A DNA stretch of 64,000 nt, from NCBI RefSeq assembly GCF_003050785.1, contig NZ_QAOH01000004.1, positions 1-64,000 on the forward strand, given 5' to 3'. Below the pieces are notes generated by a model. The model searched no databases. It saw only the letters and a list, made by a program, of their open reading frames with translations, and had not been told where the DNA came from. This document shows, in pieces, positions 46,932 through 57,107 of the stretch. The translations under genes and the position numbers were made by a program. Source of the DNA: Celeribacter persicus. Its GTDB lineage: Bacteria > Pseudomonadota > Alphaproteobacteria > Rhodobacterales > Rhodobacteraceae. Numbering within the stretch: position 1 is the stretch's first letter; each line of letters opens with the position of its first letter.

Positions 46932-47942
46932 TCAGACGTTGTAATATTGCCGATACCAGCGGACGAAATTCGCAACGCCCTCCGGCACCGCGGTTTTCGG
47001 GGCGTAGCCGGTCAACCGTTTCAGAAGCGAGGCATCCGCCCATGTCGCCGGAACATCGCCCGGCTGCATCGGCATCAGGTTGCGCTCCGCCTCACGCCCC
47101 GTCGCAGTCTCGATGGCGGCGATGAAATCGGTGAGCTGAACGGCGTTGTTGTTGCCAATGTTCACCACGCGGAAGGGCGCGACGGGCGAAAGGCTGTCCC
47201 CCTCTTCCACCTTGCCGTCTTCGGGCCGCACCGGCACCGCGTCGATCAGCAAGCGGATGGCATGTACGAGGTCTTCGACATAGGTGAAATCGCGCTTCAT
47301 ATCGCCGTAATTGTAAACGTCGATCGGCTTGCCGTTCAAAATCGCCTTGGTAAACTTGAACAGCGCCATATCGGGCCGCCCCCAAGGTCCGTAAACCGTG
47401 AAAAAGCGGAACATGGTGATCGGAAGGTCGAACAAGTGCGCATAGGAATGCGCCATGCTTTCGGTCGACTTCTTGGTCGCAGCGTAAAACGACATCTGGT
47501 GATCGGCCTTGTCGGTCTCGCGATACGGCATCTCCTCATTGGCGCCATAGGCCGAGGAGGTAGACGCCAGAAGCATGTGTTTCGGCGGACAGGCCCGTGC
47601 CGCTTCCAGCAACTCAAACGTGCCGACGATATTGCTCTCAAGGTAGGAGCGCGGGTTCTCGATGGAATAGCGCACCCCCGCCTGCGCCGCGAGATGGATC
47701 ACGACGTCCGGCTTTTCCTCCTCGAAGAGCGACATCAAGAGGCCGGGTGTTTCCACCTTGTCATGGACGGAGCGATAACCTTCATAGGCCATAAGTGTCT
47801 CTTCGCGACGCTCCTTGAGGGCCACGTCGTAGTAATCCGACAGGCAATCGAGACCAATGACGCGCCAGCCGTCCTCCAGAAGCGTGCGACAGACGAAAGA
47901 GCCGATAAACCCGGCGGCACCGGTAACGAGAGCTGTGGGCAT
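46932..47942 (-). CDS. UDP-glucuronate 4-epimerase-like SDR
   Basis: This 336-residue extended short-chain dehydrogenase has NAD motif GAAGFIG at 8-14 and catalytic Ser128-130, Tyr153 and Lys157 (SFYAATKKS). FTVYGPWGRPDMALFKFT is characteristic of UDP-GlcA 4-epimerases of the LpsL/WbpP-like group. It makes UDP-galacturonate from UDP-glucuronate, using the product of the adjacent ugd gene. The two genes are nine bases apart on the same strand. It is cytoplasmic. Confidence 0.9.
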   Translation of the reverse strand: MPTALVTGAAGFIGSFVCRTLLEDGWRVIGLDCLSDYYDVALKERREETLMAYEGYRSVHDKVETPGLLMSLFEEEKPDVVIHLAAQAGVRYSIENPRSYLESNIVGTFELLEAARACPPKHMLLASTSSAYGANEEMPYRETDKADHQMSFYAATKKSTESMAHSYAHLFDLPITMFRFFTVYGPWGRPDMALFKFTKAILNGKPIDVYNYGDMKRDFTYVEDLVHAIRLLIDAVPVRPEDGKVEEGDSLSPVAPFRVVNIGNNNAVQLTDFIAAIETATGREAERNLMPMQPGDVPATWADASLLKRLTGYAPKTAVPEGVANFVRWYRQYYNV

Positions 47943-47951
47943 GAGAGGTCC

Positions 47952-49118
47952 TTAGTCGGCGTGGAACAGATCACGGGTGAAAATTTTATCGGCCACATCG
48001 GCGACCTCTTCGGTCATCCGGTTGGCGATGATCACATCCGCCTCTTTCTTGAACGTATCGAGGTCGCGGACCACACGGGAGCCGAAAAAGTCGTCCTCCT
48101 GCATCACCGGCTCGTAGACGATCACCTCGATCCCCTTGGCCTTCACGCGTTTCATGATGCCCTGAATCGAGGACTGACGGAAATTGTCCGACCCGGCCTT
48201 CATCACCAGACGATAGACCCCAACGATCTTCGGGCGCTTGGCGATGATCTGATCGGCGAGGAAATCCTTGCGCGTGCGGTTGGTGTCGACAATGGCCGCG
48301 ATCAGGTTCTGGGGCACCTCGGAATAGTTGGCGAGCAACTGTTTCGTGTCTTTGGGCAGGCAATAACCGCCATAGCCGAAGGACGGATTGTTGTAGTGAT
48401 TGCCGATGCGCGGATCGAGTGAAACGCCCTCGATGATCTGGCGCGTGTCCATGCCGCGCGACATGGCATAGCTGTCGAGTTCGTTGAAGAACGCCACCCG
48501 CATGGCGAGATAGGTGTTGGCGAATAATTTGATCGCCTCGGCCTCGTCCGCGTCGGTGAAGAGCACCGGCACGTCCTTGTCCACCGCGCCCTCGATCAGC
48601 AGATCAGCAAAGGTGCGCGCTCGTTCTGATTGTTCGCCGACGATGATCCGCGACGGGTGTAGGTTGTCGTAAAGCGCACGCCCCTCGCGCAGGAATTCAG
48701 GGCTGAAGATCACCTGATCGGTGTTCATCTCCGCCCGCACCCGGGTGACAAAACCCACCGGAATGGTCGATTTGACCACAATGGTCGCTTTCGGATTGAC
48801 CGCGATCACCTGTGCGATGACCGCCTCCACCGAGGAGGTGTCGAAATAATTGGTCTGCGTGTCGTAATTGGTCGGCGTCGCGACGATGACGAAATCCGCG
48901 TCCTTGTAGGCCGACGGCCCGTCCGTCGTGGCCGTGAGGGTCAGCTTCTTATGCGCCAGAAAATCCTCAAGCTCGGCATCCACAATCGGAGACTTGCGCG
49001 CATTGACCAGAGCCACCCGCTCTTCCGAAATATCGACCGCCGTAACCTCATGATGTTGCGACAACAAAACGGCATTGGACATGCCCACATAGCCGATCCC
49101 GGCAACCGCAATTTTCAT
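47952..49118 (-). CDS. ugd: UDP-glucose 6-dehydrogenase
   Basis: This 388-residue enzyme oxidises UDP-glucose to UDP-glucuronate in two NAD-dependent steps. The signature elements are GIGYVGMSN at 7-15, [16 protein letters not shown] and the catalytic Cys253 in YGGYCLPKD. It supplies UDP-GlcA to the epimerase next door and to the UDP-xylose synthase at 53.8-54.8 kb. The length is normal for the short bacterial form. Confidence 0.93.
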   Translation of the reverse strand: MKIAVAGIGYVGMSNAVLLSQHHEVTAVDISEERVALVNARKSPIVDAELEDFLAHKKLTLTATTDGPSAYKDADFVIVATPTNYDTQTNYFDTSSVEAVIAQVIAVNPKATIVVKSTIPVGFVTRVRAEMNTDQVIFSPEFLREGRALYDNLHPSRIIVGEQSERARTFADLLIEGAVDKDVPVLFTDADEAEAIKLFANTYLAMRVAFFNELDSYAMSRGMDTRQIIEGVSLDPRIGNHYNNPSFGYGGYCLPKDTKQLLANYSEVPQNLIAAIVDTNRTRKDFLADQIIAKRPKIVGVYRLVMKAGSDNFRQSSIQGIMKRVKAKGIEVIVYEPVMQEDDFFGSRVVRDLDTFKKEADVIIANRMTEEVADVADKIFTRDLFHAD

Positions 49119-49321
49119 CTCAGGACCCTCAATAGAAATTCTTGTTCAACGTGTTACCGGATACGGCCTCACCTATCCAGTCCGCTTTTGTCGCGGCTCT
49201 CTCAAAACCGCTCTCCGGATGACAATCTCCGCTGTTCCCGGGTCATCTGTCATGGCCCTGAGACAATTCCCGCCTATGACCGGGACAACGATACGAAATC
49301 AGTCCTGTGGGGGAACTGAAA

Positions 49322-49420
49322 ATGACCGAGATCCGACCCTTTGCCTTTGTTCTGGCCTGTCTGTGGGAACCCTCCCGCAACGGTGTGCGCGCAACCTTGC
49401 GTCGCGTCCTGAAATTCTGA
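49322..49420 (+). CDS. Candidate small protein, 32 residues
   Basis: A short frame starts ATG with GGGGGAA seven bases upstream and encodes a basic peptide beginning MTEIRPFAFVLACLWEPSRN and ending RRVLKF. It has a hydrophobic first half and an amphipathic basic tail. It sits 75 bases before the aldehyde dehydrogenase gene on the same strand. The good ribosome site is the main support. It has no recognised family and may be a leader peptide or chance. Confidence 0.35.
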   Translation: MTEIRPFAFVLACLWEPSRNGVRATLRRVLKF

Positions 49421-49495
49421 ATCGACACGCCTTCCTCTCGCCCCGGTTTTCTGGCTCAATGCCGGGAGAAAGCGGGCGGCAAAGGAGGGCGTGCC

Positions 49496-50893
49496 ATGAC
49501 ATCCGAACCTGAGAAGACTTTCGCCCGACAGAAGGCGGTCCATCGCGCCGTCCCGGTGGTGTCTCTGGACATCCGGCTGGACCGGCTGAACCGGCTCGCG
49601 ACCGCGCTTTTGGCCTCGGAGGCCCGACTGATCACAGCAATGTCCGACGATTTCTCGCATCGCCCCGCGATGGAGAGTCGCCTTTACGACATCGACCTCG
49701 TGATCGGTGAAATTCGTCACGCCAAACGCCATCTGAAACGCTGGATGCGCACCCGCCGCGCGCCCGTACCGCTGATCTACAAACCCGCCCGCGCCGAAAT
49801 CCGGCCTCAGCCTCTGGGGGTCGTGGGCATCATCTCGCCATGGAACTTTCCGGTACAGCTTGCGCTTGCGCCCATGGTCGCGGCGCTTGCGGCGGGCAAC
49901 CGGGTGATGCTCAAACCCTCCGAACTGACACCACGCACCTCGGAAGAACTCGCGAGCCTGATCGAGGACACTTTCACCGAGGAAGAGGTCGCCACGATCA
50001 CCGGCGGGCCGGAAGTGGCCGCCGCCTTCTCCGCCCTGCCATTCGACCACCTGTTTTTCACCGGCTCCACCGCAGTCGGGCGCAAGGTGGCGGAAGCGGC
50101 AGCACGGAACCTCACCCCTGTGACGCTGGAACTCGGCGGCAAAAGTCCCGCCGTCATCATGCCCGGTGCCGATCTCGACAAGACGGGACGTCGCATCGCC
50201 TGGGGCAAGGCGATGAACGCCGGACAGGTCTGTATCGCCCCGGATTATGTCCTGGTTCCGCGCAAGAAAATGCTGCCCATGGCGGATGCGATCATGGGCG
50301 CTTTCATGCGTTTCTTCCCGCAGGGTCCCGACAGCCCCGATTACGCCGCCATCGTTTCCGACCGCCATCTCGCGCGGCTTGATGCAATGGTGAAAGAGGC
50401 GGAGGCGCGGGGCGCAAAAATCCTTCGCCTTGAGGGCGACATAGGAAATGCCCGCAAATTCACCCCCACCGTGGTGCTCGATCCGCCCGCCGACATCGCA
50501 CTGATGCAGGAGGAAATCTTCGGCCCCATCCTTCCGCTCATCCCCTATGACGACCCTCAGGAGGCGCTCGATTTCGTTGCGGCCCGCGATCATCCGCTGG
50601 CGCTTTACGTCTTCTCTGAGGACAAGGACGAACAAAACCTCTGGCTGGACCGTTCGATTTCCGGTGGGGTCACGGTGAACGATACCGCAATCCACGTCGG
50701 CTTTGGCACGCTCCCCTTCGGCGGCATCGGGACTTCGGGACAGGGCGCCTATCACGGTCGCGCGGGGTTCGAGACGTTCAGCCATCTCAAACCCGTGGTG
50801 CGTCAGGCGAAATGGAACGGCATGGCTATGGCCGAACCGCCGTTCAGGGGCTGGCGCAAACGCGCGCTCGGGATGATGCGCAAGCTGATGTGA
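49496..50893 (+). CDS. Coniferyl aldehyde dehydrogenase-like enzyme
   Basis: This 465-residue NAD(P)-dependent aldehyde dehydrogenase oxidises an aldehyde to the acid. The motifs are GIISPWNFPVQL, KPSELTP, FTGSTAVG, LELGGKSP with the general base Glu, and NAGQVCIAPDY with the catalytic Cys. The short N-terminus and the FGTLPFGGIGTSGQGAYHG ending are those of coniferyl aldehyde dehydrogenases (CalB type). The start ATG follows AAAGGAGGG. The specificity for aromatic aldehydes is inference. Confidence 0.85.
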   Translation: MTSEPEKTFARQKAVHRAVPVVSLDIRLDRLNRLATALLASEARLITAMSDDFSHRPAMESRLYDIDLVIGEIRHAKRHLKRWMRTRRAPVPLIYKPARAEIRPQPLGVVGIISPWNFPVQLALAPMVAALAAGNRVMLKPSELTPRTSEELASLIEDTFTEEEVATITGGPEVAAAFSALPFDHLFFTGSTAVGRKVAEAAARNLTPVTLELGGKSPAVIMPGADLDKTGRRIAWGKAMNAGQVCIAPDYVLVPRKKMLPMADAIMGAFMRFFPQGPDSPDYAAIVSDRHLARLDAMVKEAEARGAKILRLEGDIGNARKFTPTVVLDPPADIALMQEEIFGPILPLIPYDDPQEALDFVAARDHPLALYVFSEDKDEQNLWLDRSISGGVTVNDTAIHVGFGTLPFGGIGTSGQGAYHGRAGFETFSHLKPVVRQAKWNGMAMAEPPFRGWRKRALGMMRKLM

Positions 50894-51028
50894 TCCTGTC
50901 ACGCAAGTTTTGTCATCTTTTGACCTGACGGTCGCAAAGCTGTTGCTTTTCTTCGCTTTCCTTATGCGCATCGCCCGGTGCCCCTCAGTGCCGGAACGCG
51001 AAAGAAACACTCCAGACAGGACAGTGAC

Positions 51029-52351
51029 ATGACCAAAACCGTTTACGGCGCAGCCCTCGCTGCGCTTTTGCTTACCGGCACGGCCCAGGCCCAAAATCAG
51101 GCCCAGGACGCCTTCCCCGCCACACTCAAGGCCCATGCCGAGCTTTCCGCACACTCGTTTGTGCCGGCCCCCGAGGGCGCCGCACCCTATTACAACGTCT
51201 CCGGACGTTTTACCAAAGGTGCGCGCAACGAGACGCTTTACGGCAATTATCAGGACGCATCGGGGCTGGCCCTGCCCTTCCCCGGCCAGCCGCTTCAGGG
51301 TTTTTCCGGCATCCGCTCGCTTGGCGATGACCGTTTCCTCGTGCTGACCGACAATGGGTTCGGCGCGAAAGCGAACTCTTCCGACGTCGTGTTGATGTTC
51401 AACATCGTGAAGGTCGATTGGGACGCAGGACGCGTGGCCATCGAGAAGACCGTGCAACTGTCGGACCCGGACCACAAAGTCCCCTTCCCGATCATGAACG
51501 AAGCGACTGAGGCCCGCACCCTGACCGGCGCGGATTTCGACATTGAATCCATTCAGCCGGTGGATGAAAACTTCTGGATCGGCGACGAGTTCGGTCCGTG
51601 GATCATCGAGGTGAACGCCGCAGGCGAGGTGCTCCGGGTGCTCGCAACCGAGCCGGGCGATGAACTCATCCAGTCGCCGGACAACTTCTTCGTGTCCACC
51701 CCGAACCCGGGCGGTGCCCTGCCCGAAACCGTGCTGTCCTACCGCTCCGGCGGCTATGAGGGCATGGCCATTTCGGAAGACAGCAAAACCCTCTATCCGC
51801 TTTTGGAAAAGCCGGTCTTCGACCCGGAGACCGGTGGCAAGAAACACGTCAGCGGCAAGCCGGTGCTCTCCATGTTCGAACTGTTCCCCGAGACCGGAGA
51901 ATGGGGCGACATGGTGCGCTATTACCCGCTTGAGGACGAGAACCACGCCATCGGTGATTTCAACCTGATCGAAGGCACCCGCGGGTTGATCATCGAACGT
52001 GATGGCGGTCAGGGCGATCCGCGCGAGGGCTGGGCCGAAACCCCGGCCATGTTCAAGCGCATCTACCTGATCGACCTCACCCGCATGGACGAGAACAACG
52101 TGCTTGATAAGATTGCCTATATCGACCTGATGAACATTCAGGATCCCGAAGGCATCGCGCCGCGCGGCACGATCGACGGCACCTTCTCCTTCCCGTTTGT
52201 CACTATCGAGGATGTGGACCGCGTGGACGAGACCACCATCGTCGTCGCCAATGACAACAACTACCCCTTCTCCGTCGGACGCCAGCAAGGCCGCGCCGAT
52301 GACAACGAGATGATTCTGCTCGATGTCGCCGACTTCCTGAAGGCGGAATAA
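51029..52351 (+). CDS. Secreted phytase-like esterase domain protein
   Basis: This 440-residue protein has a signal peptide (LAALLLTGTAQAQ) and the phytase-like esterase fold (Phytase-like, PF13449). ASGLALPFPGQPLQGFSGIR, LVLTDNGFGAKANSSDV, ADFDIESIQPVDENFWIGDEF, EGMAISEDSKTLYPLLE and VANDNNYPFS are the family's beta-propeller motifs. It is expected in the periplasm, perhaps hydrolysing organic phosphate or esters; catalytic residues are not established. It is monocistronic with its own terminator. Confidence 0.85.
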   Translation: MTKTVYGAALAALLLTGTAQAQNQAQDAFPATLKAHAELSAHSFVPAPEGAAPYYNVSGRFTKGARNETLYGNYQDASGLALPFPGQPLQGFSGIRSLGDDRFLVLTDNGFGAKANSSDVVLMFNIVKVDWDAGRVAIEKTVQLSDPDHKVPFPIMNEATEARTLTGADFDIESIQPVDENFWIGDEFGPWIIEVNAAGEVLRVLATEPGDELIQSPDNFFVSTPNPGGALPETVLSYRSGGYEGMAISEDSKTLYPLLEKPVFDPETGGKKHVSGKPVLSMFELFPETGEWGDMVRYYPLEDENHAIGDFNLIEGTRGLIIERDGGQGDPREGWAETPAMFKRIYLIDLTRMDENNVLDKIAYIDLMNIQDPEGIAPRGTIDGTFSFPFVTIEDVDRVDETTIVVANDNNYPFSVGRQQGRADDNEMILLDVADFLKAE

Positions 52352-52359
52352 ATCCCTTT

Positions 52360-52390
52360 CCCGGAGCGGCGAGCCGTCGCTCCGGGGTTT
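52360..52390 (+). terminator. Intrinsic terminator of the phytase-like gene
   Basis: CCCGGAGCG pairs with CGCTCCGGG, followed by GTTT. It lies eight bases after the stop. Confidence 0.8.
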
Positions 52391-52466
52391 CCCCACTCTG
52401 ACCTGTCTGGCCTTCCCCCGCCCCGCCTCATAAACTGCGCGGCATCTGAATTGGGAGACAGTGGGC

Positions 52467-53807
52467 ATGTGGCTGGAACGCAGAGAACAATGGAGCGGGC
52501 ACGCGGAAGACGCGCGTGGCGCAGGCGATGTCGATTATGCCCGCGTGATCCATTCCGCTTCCTTCCGCAGGCTTCAGGGCAAGACGCAAATCCTCAACCT
52601 CGGTGACAGCGATTTCTACCGCACGCGGCTGACGCACTCGCTCGAAGTGGCGCAGATCGCCGGAGGGCTGGCTCGCCAGTTGGCGCAGAGCTTTCCCGAC
52701 CATCCCGCCACGGCCCATCTGCCGGATCGCTCTATGATCCAGGCCATCGGCTGCTCCCATGACCTGGGCCATCCGCCTTTTGGTCACGGCGGTGAGGTGG
52801 CGCTGAACTATTGCATGCACGGTGCGGGCGGGTTTGAGGGCAACGGCCAGAGCCTGCGCATCCTGTCGCGGCTGGAGAGCTTTTCGGCACAGAGCGGCGC
52901 CAATCTCACACGGCGCAGCCTTCTGGGCCTGTTGAAATACCCGGTGCCCTATTCGCGCGCCCAAAATTCCGCGCTCCGCCCCAAGCTCAGCGACAGTCCC
53001 GCAACGCTGAAACTGATCGACACGGAGGCATCGACGCCACCGAAATGCTATCTCGACAGCGAACAGGAGGTGGTCGACTGGGTGCTCGCGCCGCTTGCAC
53101 CGGAGGAGCGCGTGGCATTTTGCGCCATAGGGACGCTTGAGACCGGAAAGCATCGCAAGGCGCTGCACAAATCCTTTGATTGCAGCATCATGGATCTGGC
53201 CGACGATATCGCCTACGGGGTGCACGATCTCGAAGACGCCATCGCGCTCACGCTTCTGACCCGCGAAGATTTCATGGCCCATGTCCCGGAGGAAGACATC
53301 GGTGATTTCCTCACCATGCTCAAACGCAAATATCCCGATCAGTTCGGCAATGATGTCTACGGCCAGATGCTCGACGGCCTCTTCGGCGACCGCAACACGC
53401 GCAAACGCTTCATCTCCCGTTTCGTGAATTACTTCATCACCGCCGTGGAATATACGGAGGTGCCCGAGTTCGCAGAACCGCTCCTGCGCTACCGTGCCAC
53501 CCTGCCCGTGGCCCGCCGCCCGGTCCTCAAAGCGCTCAAGGATCTTGTCTTCGACGTTGTGATCAAAAGCCCCAACGTGCAGCAGCTCGAATTCAAAGGA
53601 CAGCAGATGGTGGTGTCCGTCTTCGAGGCGTTGTGCTCCGACCCCGGGCGCCTTCTGCCGCGCGATCATCAGGAGCGCTTTACGGAAACGGCAGGCGACC
53701 TGCGGGTGATCTGCGACTATGTGGCCGCCATGACCGACGCCGCCCTGCTCAAGACATACGAGCGCCTGTTCGCACCGCGCATGGGATCGGTGTTCGACCG
53801 GCTGTAA
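52467..53807 (+). CDS. dGTPase-like HD-domain triphosphohydrolase
   Basis: In this 446-residue HD hydrolase, TRLTHSLEV (His57), CSHDLGHPPFGHGGE (His98, Asp99, His102) and a later LADDIAYGVHD supply the metal and catalytic residues. It splits dNTPs, typically dGTP, to nucleoside and triphosphate. The opening MWLERR ... RRLQGKTQIL and the length match the dGTPase group that includes anti-phage members, although many relatives are housekeeping. The ATG at 52467 is preferred (GGGAGA upstream) over a GTG two codons earlier. It is convergent with the UDP-xylose synthase gene, only four bases apart. Confidence 0.88.
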   Translation: MWLERREQWSGHAEDARGAGDVDYARVIHSASFRRLQGKTQILNLGDSDFYRTRLTHSLEVAQIAGGLARQLAQSFPDHPATAHLPDRSMIQAIGCSHDLGHPPFGHGGEVALNYCMHGAGGFEGNGQSLRILSRLESFSAQSGANLTRRSLLGLLKYPVPYSRAQNSALRPKLSDSPATLKLIDTEASTPPKCYLDSEQEVVDWVLAPLAPEERVAFCAIGTLETGKHRKALHKSFDCSIMDLADDIAYGVHDLEDAIALTLLTREDFMAHVPEEDIGDFLTMLKRKYPDQFGNDVYGQMLDGLFGDRNTRKRFISRFVNYFITAVEYTEVPEFAEPLLRYRATLPVARRPVLKALKDLVFDVVIKSPNVQQLEFKGQQMVVSVFEALCSDPGRLLPRDHQERFTETAGDLRVICDYVAAMTDAALLKTYERLFAPRMGSVFDRL

Positions 53808-53811
53808 CCTA

Positions 53812-54780
53812 TCAGGAACTCAGCTCCGGCAGAAGCGCCCGGAAATAGTCCACCGTGCGCTCAAGCCCCGCCTCAAGTGCGGTCTCTGGCGCCCACCCAA
53901 GCGTTGCACGCGCCAGGGAAATATCGGGCTGACGCTGTTTCGGATCGTCCTCCGGCAACGCGCGGAACACCAGTTCCGATCCGGCAGCGGTCATTCCGAC
54001 CACTTTCTCGGCCAGTTCCCGGATGGTGAATTCGCTGGGATTGCCCAGATTGATCGGCCCACAAACCTCCGGCCCCGTCTCCATCAGCCGGATGACACCA
54101 TCGACCAGATCGTCCACATAACAAAAGGACCGGGTCTGGCTGCCGTCGCCATAAAGCGTGATCGGCTCACCCATCAGCGCCTGCATGATGAAATTCGACA
54201 CCACGCGCCCGTCGGCATGATGCATCCGCGGCCCGTAGGTGTTGAAAATCCGCGCCACCTTGATCTCAAGCCCGTGCTGCCGATGGTAATCGAAGAACAG
54301 GGTCTCCGCGCAGCGCTTGCCCTCGTCGTAACAGGAACGCGGCCCAATCGGATTGACATTGCCCCAGTAACTTTCCGGTTGCGGATGTACCACCGGATCG
54401 CCGTAAACTTCACTGGTCGAAGCCTGAAAAGTTTTACATTTCAGACGTTTGGCAAGACCCAGCATATTGATCGCGCCATGCACCGAAGTCTTTGTCGTCT
54501 GCACAGGATCGTGTTGGTAATGCACCGGCGAGGCAGGACAGGCGAGATTGTAAATCTCGTCCACTTCGACATAAAGCGGCAAGGTCACATCATGACGCAT
54601 GAATTCAAAGCGTGGATGACCGTGCAGATGGTCGATATTGCGCTTCGTCCCGGTGAACAGGTTATCGACACAGAGCACCTCATGCCCCTGCTCCAGAAGA
54701 CGATCCACCAGATGCGAGCCGATAAACCCCGCCCCTCCGGTCACCAATATCCGTTTGCGACTGTCGTAAAGGCGCACCAT
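53812..54780 (-). CDS. UDP-glucuronate decarboxylase (UDP-xylose synthase)
   Basis: This 322-residue SDR enzyme converts UDP-glucuronate to UDP-xylose with internal NAD recycling. [10 protein letters not shown] binds [20 protein letters not shown] is diagnostic for [12 protein letters not shown] holds the catalytic Ser/Glu, and Tyr151/Lys155 form the YxxxK pair. It shares transcription with the GT90-like gene just upstream (30 bases). Substrate supply comes from ugd at 48-49 kb. UXS is uncommon enough in bacteria to suggest xylose-bearing glycans. Confidence 0.92.
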   Translation of the reverse strand: MVRLYDSRKRILVTGGAGFIGSHLVDRLLEQGHEVLCVDNLFTGTKRNIDHLHGHPRFEFMRHDVTLPLYVEVDEIYNLACPASPVHYQHDPVQTTKTSVHGAINMLGLAKRLKCKTFQASTSEVYGDPVVHPQPESYWGNVNPIGPRSCYDEGKRCAETLFFDYHRQHGLEIKVARIFNTYGPRMHHADGRVVSNFIMQALMGEPITLYGDGSQTRSFCYVDDLVDGVIRLMETGPEVCGPINLGNPSEFTIRELAEKVVGMTAAGSELVFRALPEDDPKQRQPDISLARATLGWAPETALEAGLERTVDYFRALLPELSS

Positions 54781-54810
54781 GACTGCTCTGTCCTATCTTT
54801 CGGGCCTCGC

Positions 54811-55848
54811 TCAGGTCCAGTTTTGCTCGATGATTTCAGTGGCCCGCCGGGTCTCGCTCTCGAAAGTCATGGCACGGGCAAAGGCCTGACCATGCGCCGC
54901 GATCTCCCGTGCCTCACGCTCGTGGCTGCGCACCCACTCGACCTTTTCAGCCAGATCGGACAGGTCCGCCTTCACCGGAACGAAATGCTCGAACGGCACA
55001 AGCTGGTCATAATACCACTGCCGGAACCCGAACTGGCTGTCTACCTTCAACACGCAGCATCCCAGTTTCAACCGCTGCATGAAGTTACACCACGCGTTGG
55101 AAAACCCGTCCACGTCGAGCGCATATTTGTCCCCGGCCCAGTCCTGCCAAGGGCGTCGTGGCCCCATGAGCCCGGCGGCCGCGCATTGCGCCTCCTGCCT
55201 GTGGGTCCAGCCCGACACGAAACGCGCATCGACACCTTCGATCCCGCGGGCCGCCATGGCAAAACGCACGCGCTGCATCACCCAGGGCTTGTCCATGTGT
55301 TCCGGCTCCAGCGAGAACAATCCGACACTGTTGTTTTGCCCGCGCCAATAGATCGTGTCACCCCGCGAGGACCACTCCGGTGCCGCCTGCGCCAGACGAT
55401 CCGTCTCGGCATAGCCGCGATCGCGAAAGAAATGCTGATCCGGCAAGAGCACCTTGTCGCGAAAACAGCTCGAATAGGTAAATCGTGCATGTCCCACGAA
55501 TTCCCCGTCCGAGAGATCGCAGGAGATGCGCGCGACCGTTGGAGCGCTTTGCAGGAACCAGTAGAGGTAGGCCGGGGAAAGGTTCTGGTTCTGGGGTTTG
55601 TAACGGAGGAAATACTCCGGATTGTAAAGGTAACGAATCCCCGTGCCATCGCGGACGAGATGAATCTCTAATTCGCTCGTCACCTCTTCCGATGGGGAAA
55701 AGGCAAGCTCGGGGAACGCAACCCCAACCCGTTCGAAATAGCCACGCACATGGGTTTCGACCCGGCTTTCGGCCTCTGCCAGTTTGCGCCGGGTCTTTGC
55801 CGTTCTCCGGCGCTGCCGGTAGGCCTGATACCATGCCGCGTTCTTCAT
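54811..55848 (-). CDS. GT90-like (CAP10 family) glycosyltransferase
   Basis: This 345-residue protein has the CAP10/GT90 pattern: DTIYWRGQNNSVG in the middle and GDKYALDVDGFSNAWCNFMQ followed by LKLGCCVLKVDSQFGFRQWYYDQLVPFEHFVPVK, the donor-binding half of the family. GT90 enzymes use UDP-xylose or UDP-glucose in eukaryotes. The gene begins with a basic N-terminus and no signal peptide. It is the first gene of a two-gene unit with UDP-xylose synthase, which points to UDP-xylose as donor. That assignment is inference. Confidence 0.8.
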   Translation of the reverse strand: MKNAAWYQAYRQRRRTAKTRRKLAEAESRVETHVRGYFERVGVAFPELAFSPSEEVTSELEIHLVRDGTGIRYLYNPEYFLRYKPQNQNLSPAYLYWFLQSAPTVARISCDLSDGEFVGHARFTYSSCFRDKVLLPDQHFFRDRGYAETDRLAQAAPEWSSRGDTIYWRGQNNSVGLFSLEPEHMDKPWVMQRVRFAMAARGIEGVDARFVSGWTHRQEAQCAAAGLMGPRRPWQDWAGDKYALDVDGFSNAWCNFMQRLKLGCCVLKVDSQFGFRQWYYDQLVPFEHFVPVKADLSDLAEKVEWVRSHEREAREIAAHGQAFARAMTFESETRRATEIIEQNWT

Positions 55849-55882
55849 GATGTGCAGCTTCCGCCTCTCCCGAAACCGGCGA

Positions 55883-56980
55883 TCAGGTGTTGAACAGGAA
55901 GTGCATCACATCGCCGTCCTGAACGATATACCCCTTGCCTTCGGCCCGCATCTTGCCCGCTTCCTTGGCGCCCGTCTCACCGTTGCAGGCGACATAATCG
56001 TCATAGGCAATCGTCTCGGCACGGATGAAGCCGCGCTCAAAGTCACCATGAATGACGCCTGCGGCCTGCGGCGCGGCGGTGCCTTTGCGGATGGTCCAGG
56101 CCCGTGCCTCTTTCGGACCGACGGTGAAATAGGTCTCAAGGTGCAAAAGCTCGTAACCCGCACGGATCAGACGGTCGAGACCGGCCTCATGCAACCCCAG
56201 TTCCTCAAGGAACATCTCCGCCTCTTCCGCGTCGAGCTGGGAAATCTCTTCCTCGATCTTCGCGGAAATCACCACGGTGCCCGCGCCCTGTTCTTCGGCC
56301 ATTTTCGCGACCGCGTCCGAGTAGGCATTGCCCTTGGCCGCATTCTCTTCCTCAACGTTGCAGACGTAAAGGATCGGCTTTTGCGTCAGGAGTTGCAGCA
56401 TGTTCCACTGCTTGCGCTCTTCGTCACTCACCTCGACCGCGCGTGCCGGTTTATCGGCCTCAAGTGCGGCCTGCGCCCGGGCCAGAAGATCGTCCTGAAG
56501 CTTGGCTTCCTTGTCGTTGCCCTTGAGCTTGCGCACGAGGTTGGCGCGGCGTTTCGCGATACTTTCGAGATCGGCAAGCATCAGCTCCATCTCGATCACC
56601 TGCGCATCGTCGACCGGATCGACACGACCTTCGACGTGGGTCACGTCGCCGTCTTCGAAACAACGCACCACATGGGCGATGGCGTCGCACTCACGGATGT
56701 TCGCGAGGAACTGATTGCCAAGCCCCTCGCCCTTGGACGCGCCTTTTACAAGGCCCGCAATGTCCACGAAAGACATGCGCGTCGGAATGATCTGTTTCGA
56801 TCCGGCAATTTCCGCCAGCTTGTCCAAACGCGGGTCCGGCACCGCCACGTCGCCCACGTTGGGCTCGATGGTGCAGAAGGGAAAGTTCGCTGCCTGCGCA
56901 GCGGCGGTTTTGGTCAGTGCATTGAAAAGCGTCGACTTGCCGACGTTCGGCAGTCCGACGATGCCCATTTTGAAGCCCAT
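55883..56980 (-). CDS. ychF: Ribosome-associated ATPase YchF
   Basis: This 365-residue Obg-family ATPase has P-loop GLPNVGKST at 9-17, switch [22 protein letters not shown], and a C-terminal TGS-like domain with [20 protein letters not shown] and [14 protein letters not shown]. It binds ATP rather than GTP because the GTP-specific NKxD motif is altered (YVCNVEEEN). It takes part in ribosome and redox stress responses. The start ATG follows AAGGAGG; the frame is open nine codons further upstream without support. It is monocistronic. Confidence 0.95.
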   Translation of the reverse strand: MGFKMGIVGLPNVGKSTLFNALTKTAAAQAANFPFCTIEPNVGDVAVPDPRLDKLAEIAGSKQIIPTRMSFVDIAGLVKGASKGEGLGNQFLANIRECDAIAHVVRCFEDGDVTHVEGRVDPVDDAQVIEMELMLADLESIAKRRANLVRKLKGNDKEAKLQDDLLARAQAALEADKPARAVEVSDEERKQWNMLQLLTQKPILYVCNVEEENAAKGNAYSDAVAKMAEEQGAGTVVISAKIEEEISQLDAEEAEMFLEELGLHEAGLDRLIRAGYELLHLETYFTVGPKEARAWTIRKGTAAPQAAGVIHGDFERGFIRAETIAYDDYVACNGETGAKEAGKMRAEGKGYIVQDGDVMHFLFNT

Positions 56981-57107
56981 TGCGGCCTCCTTTGTCCGAA
57001 ATTCCAAGGCTGTCTAAGGTGCAAAGGGGGCTCGCGCAAGCCTTCCCCATTGCACTTGCGTCAAAGATCGGCCAAACCCGTTGCGCAAACAGCCAGGGAG
57101 CCGCCCC

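Noticed and set aside
50894-50930. CTGTCAC and TTGTCAT upstream of the phytase-like gene as a Pho box
   Set aside because: The two motifs are 14 bases apart, not 11, and no third repeat in the right period is present. Tempting because of the phosphate link, but the spacing is wrong.
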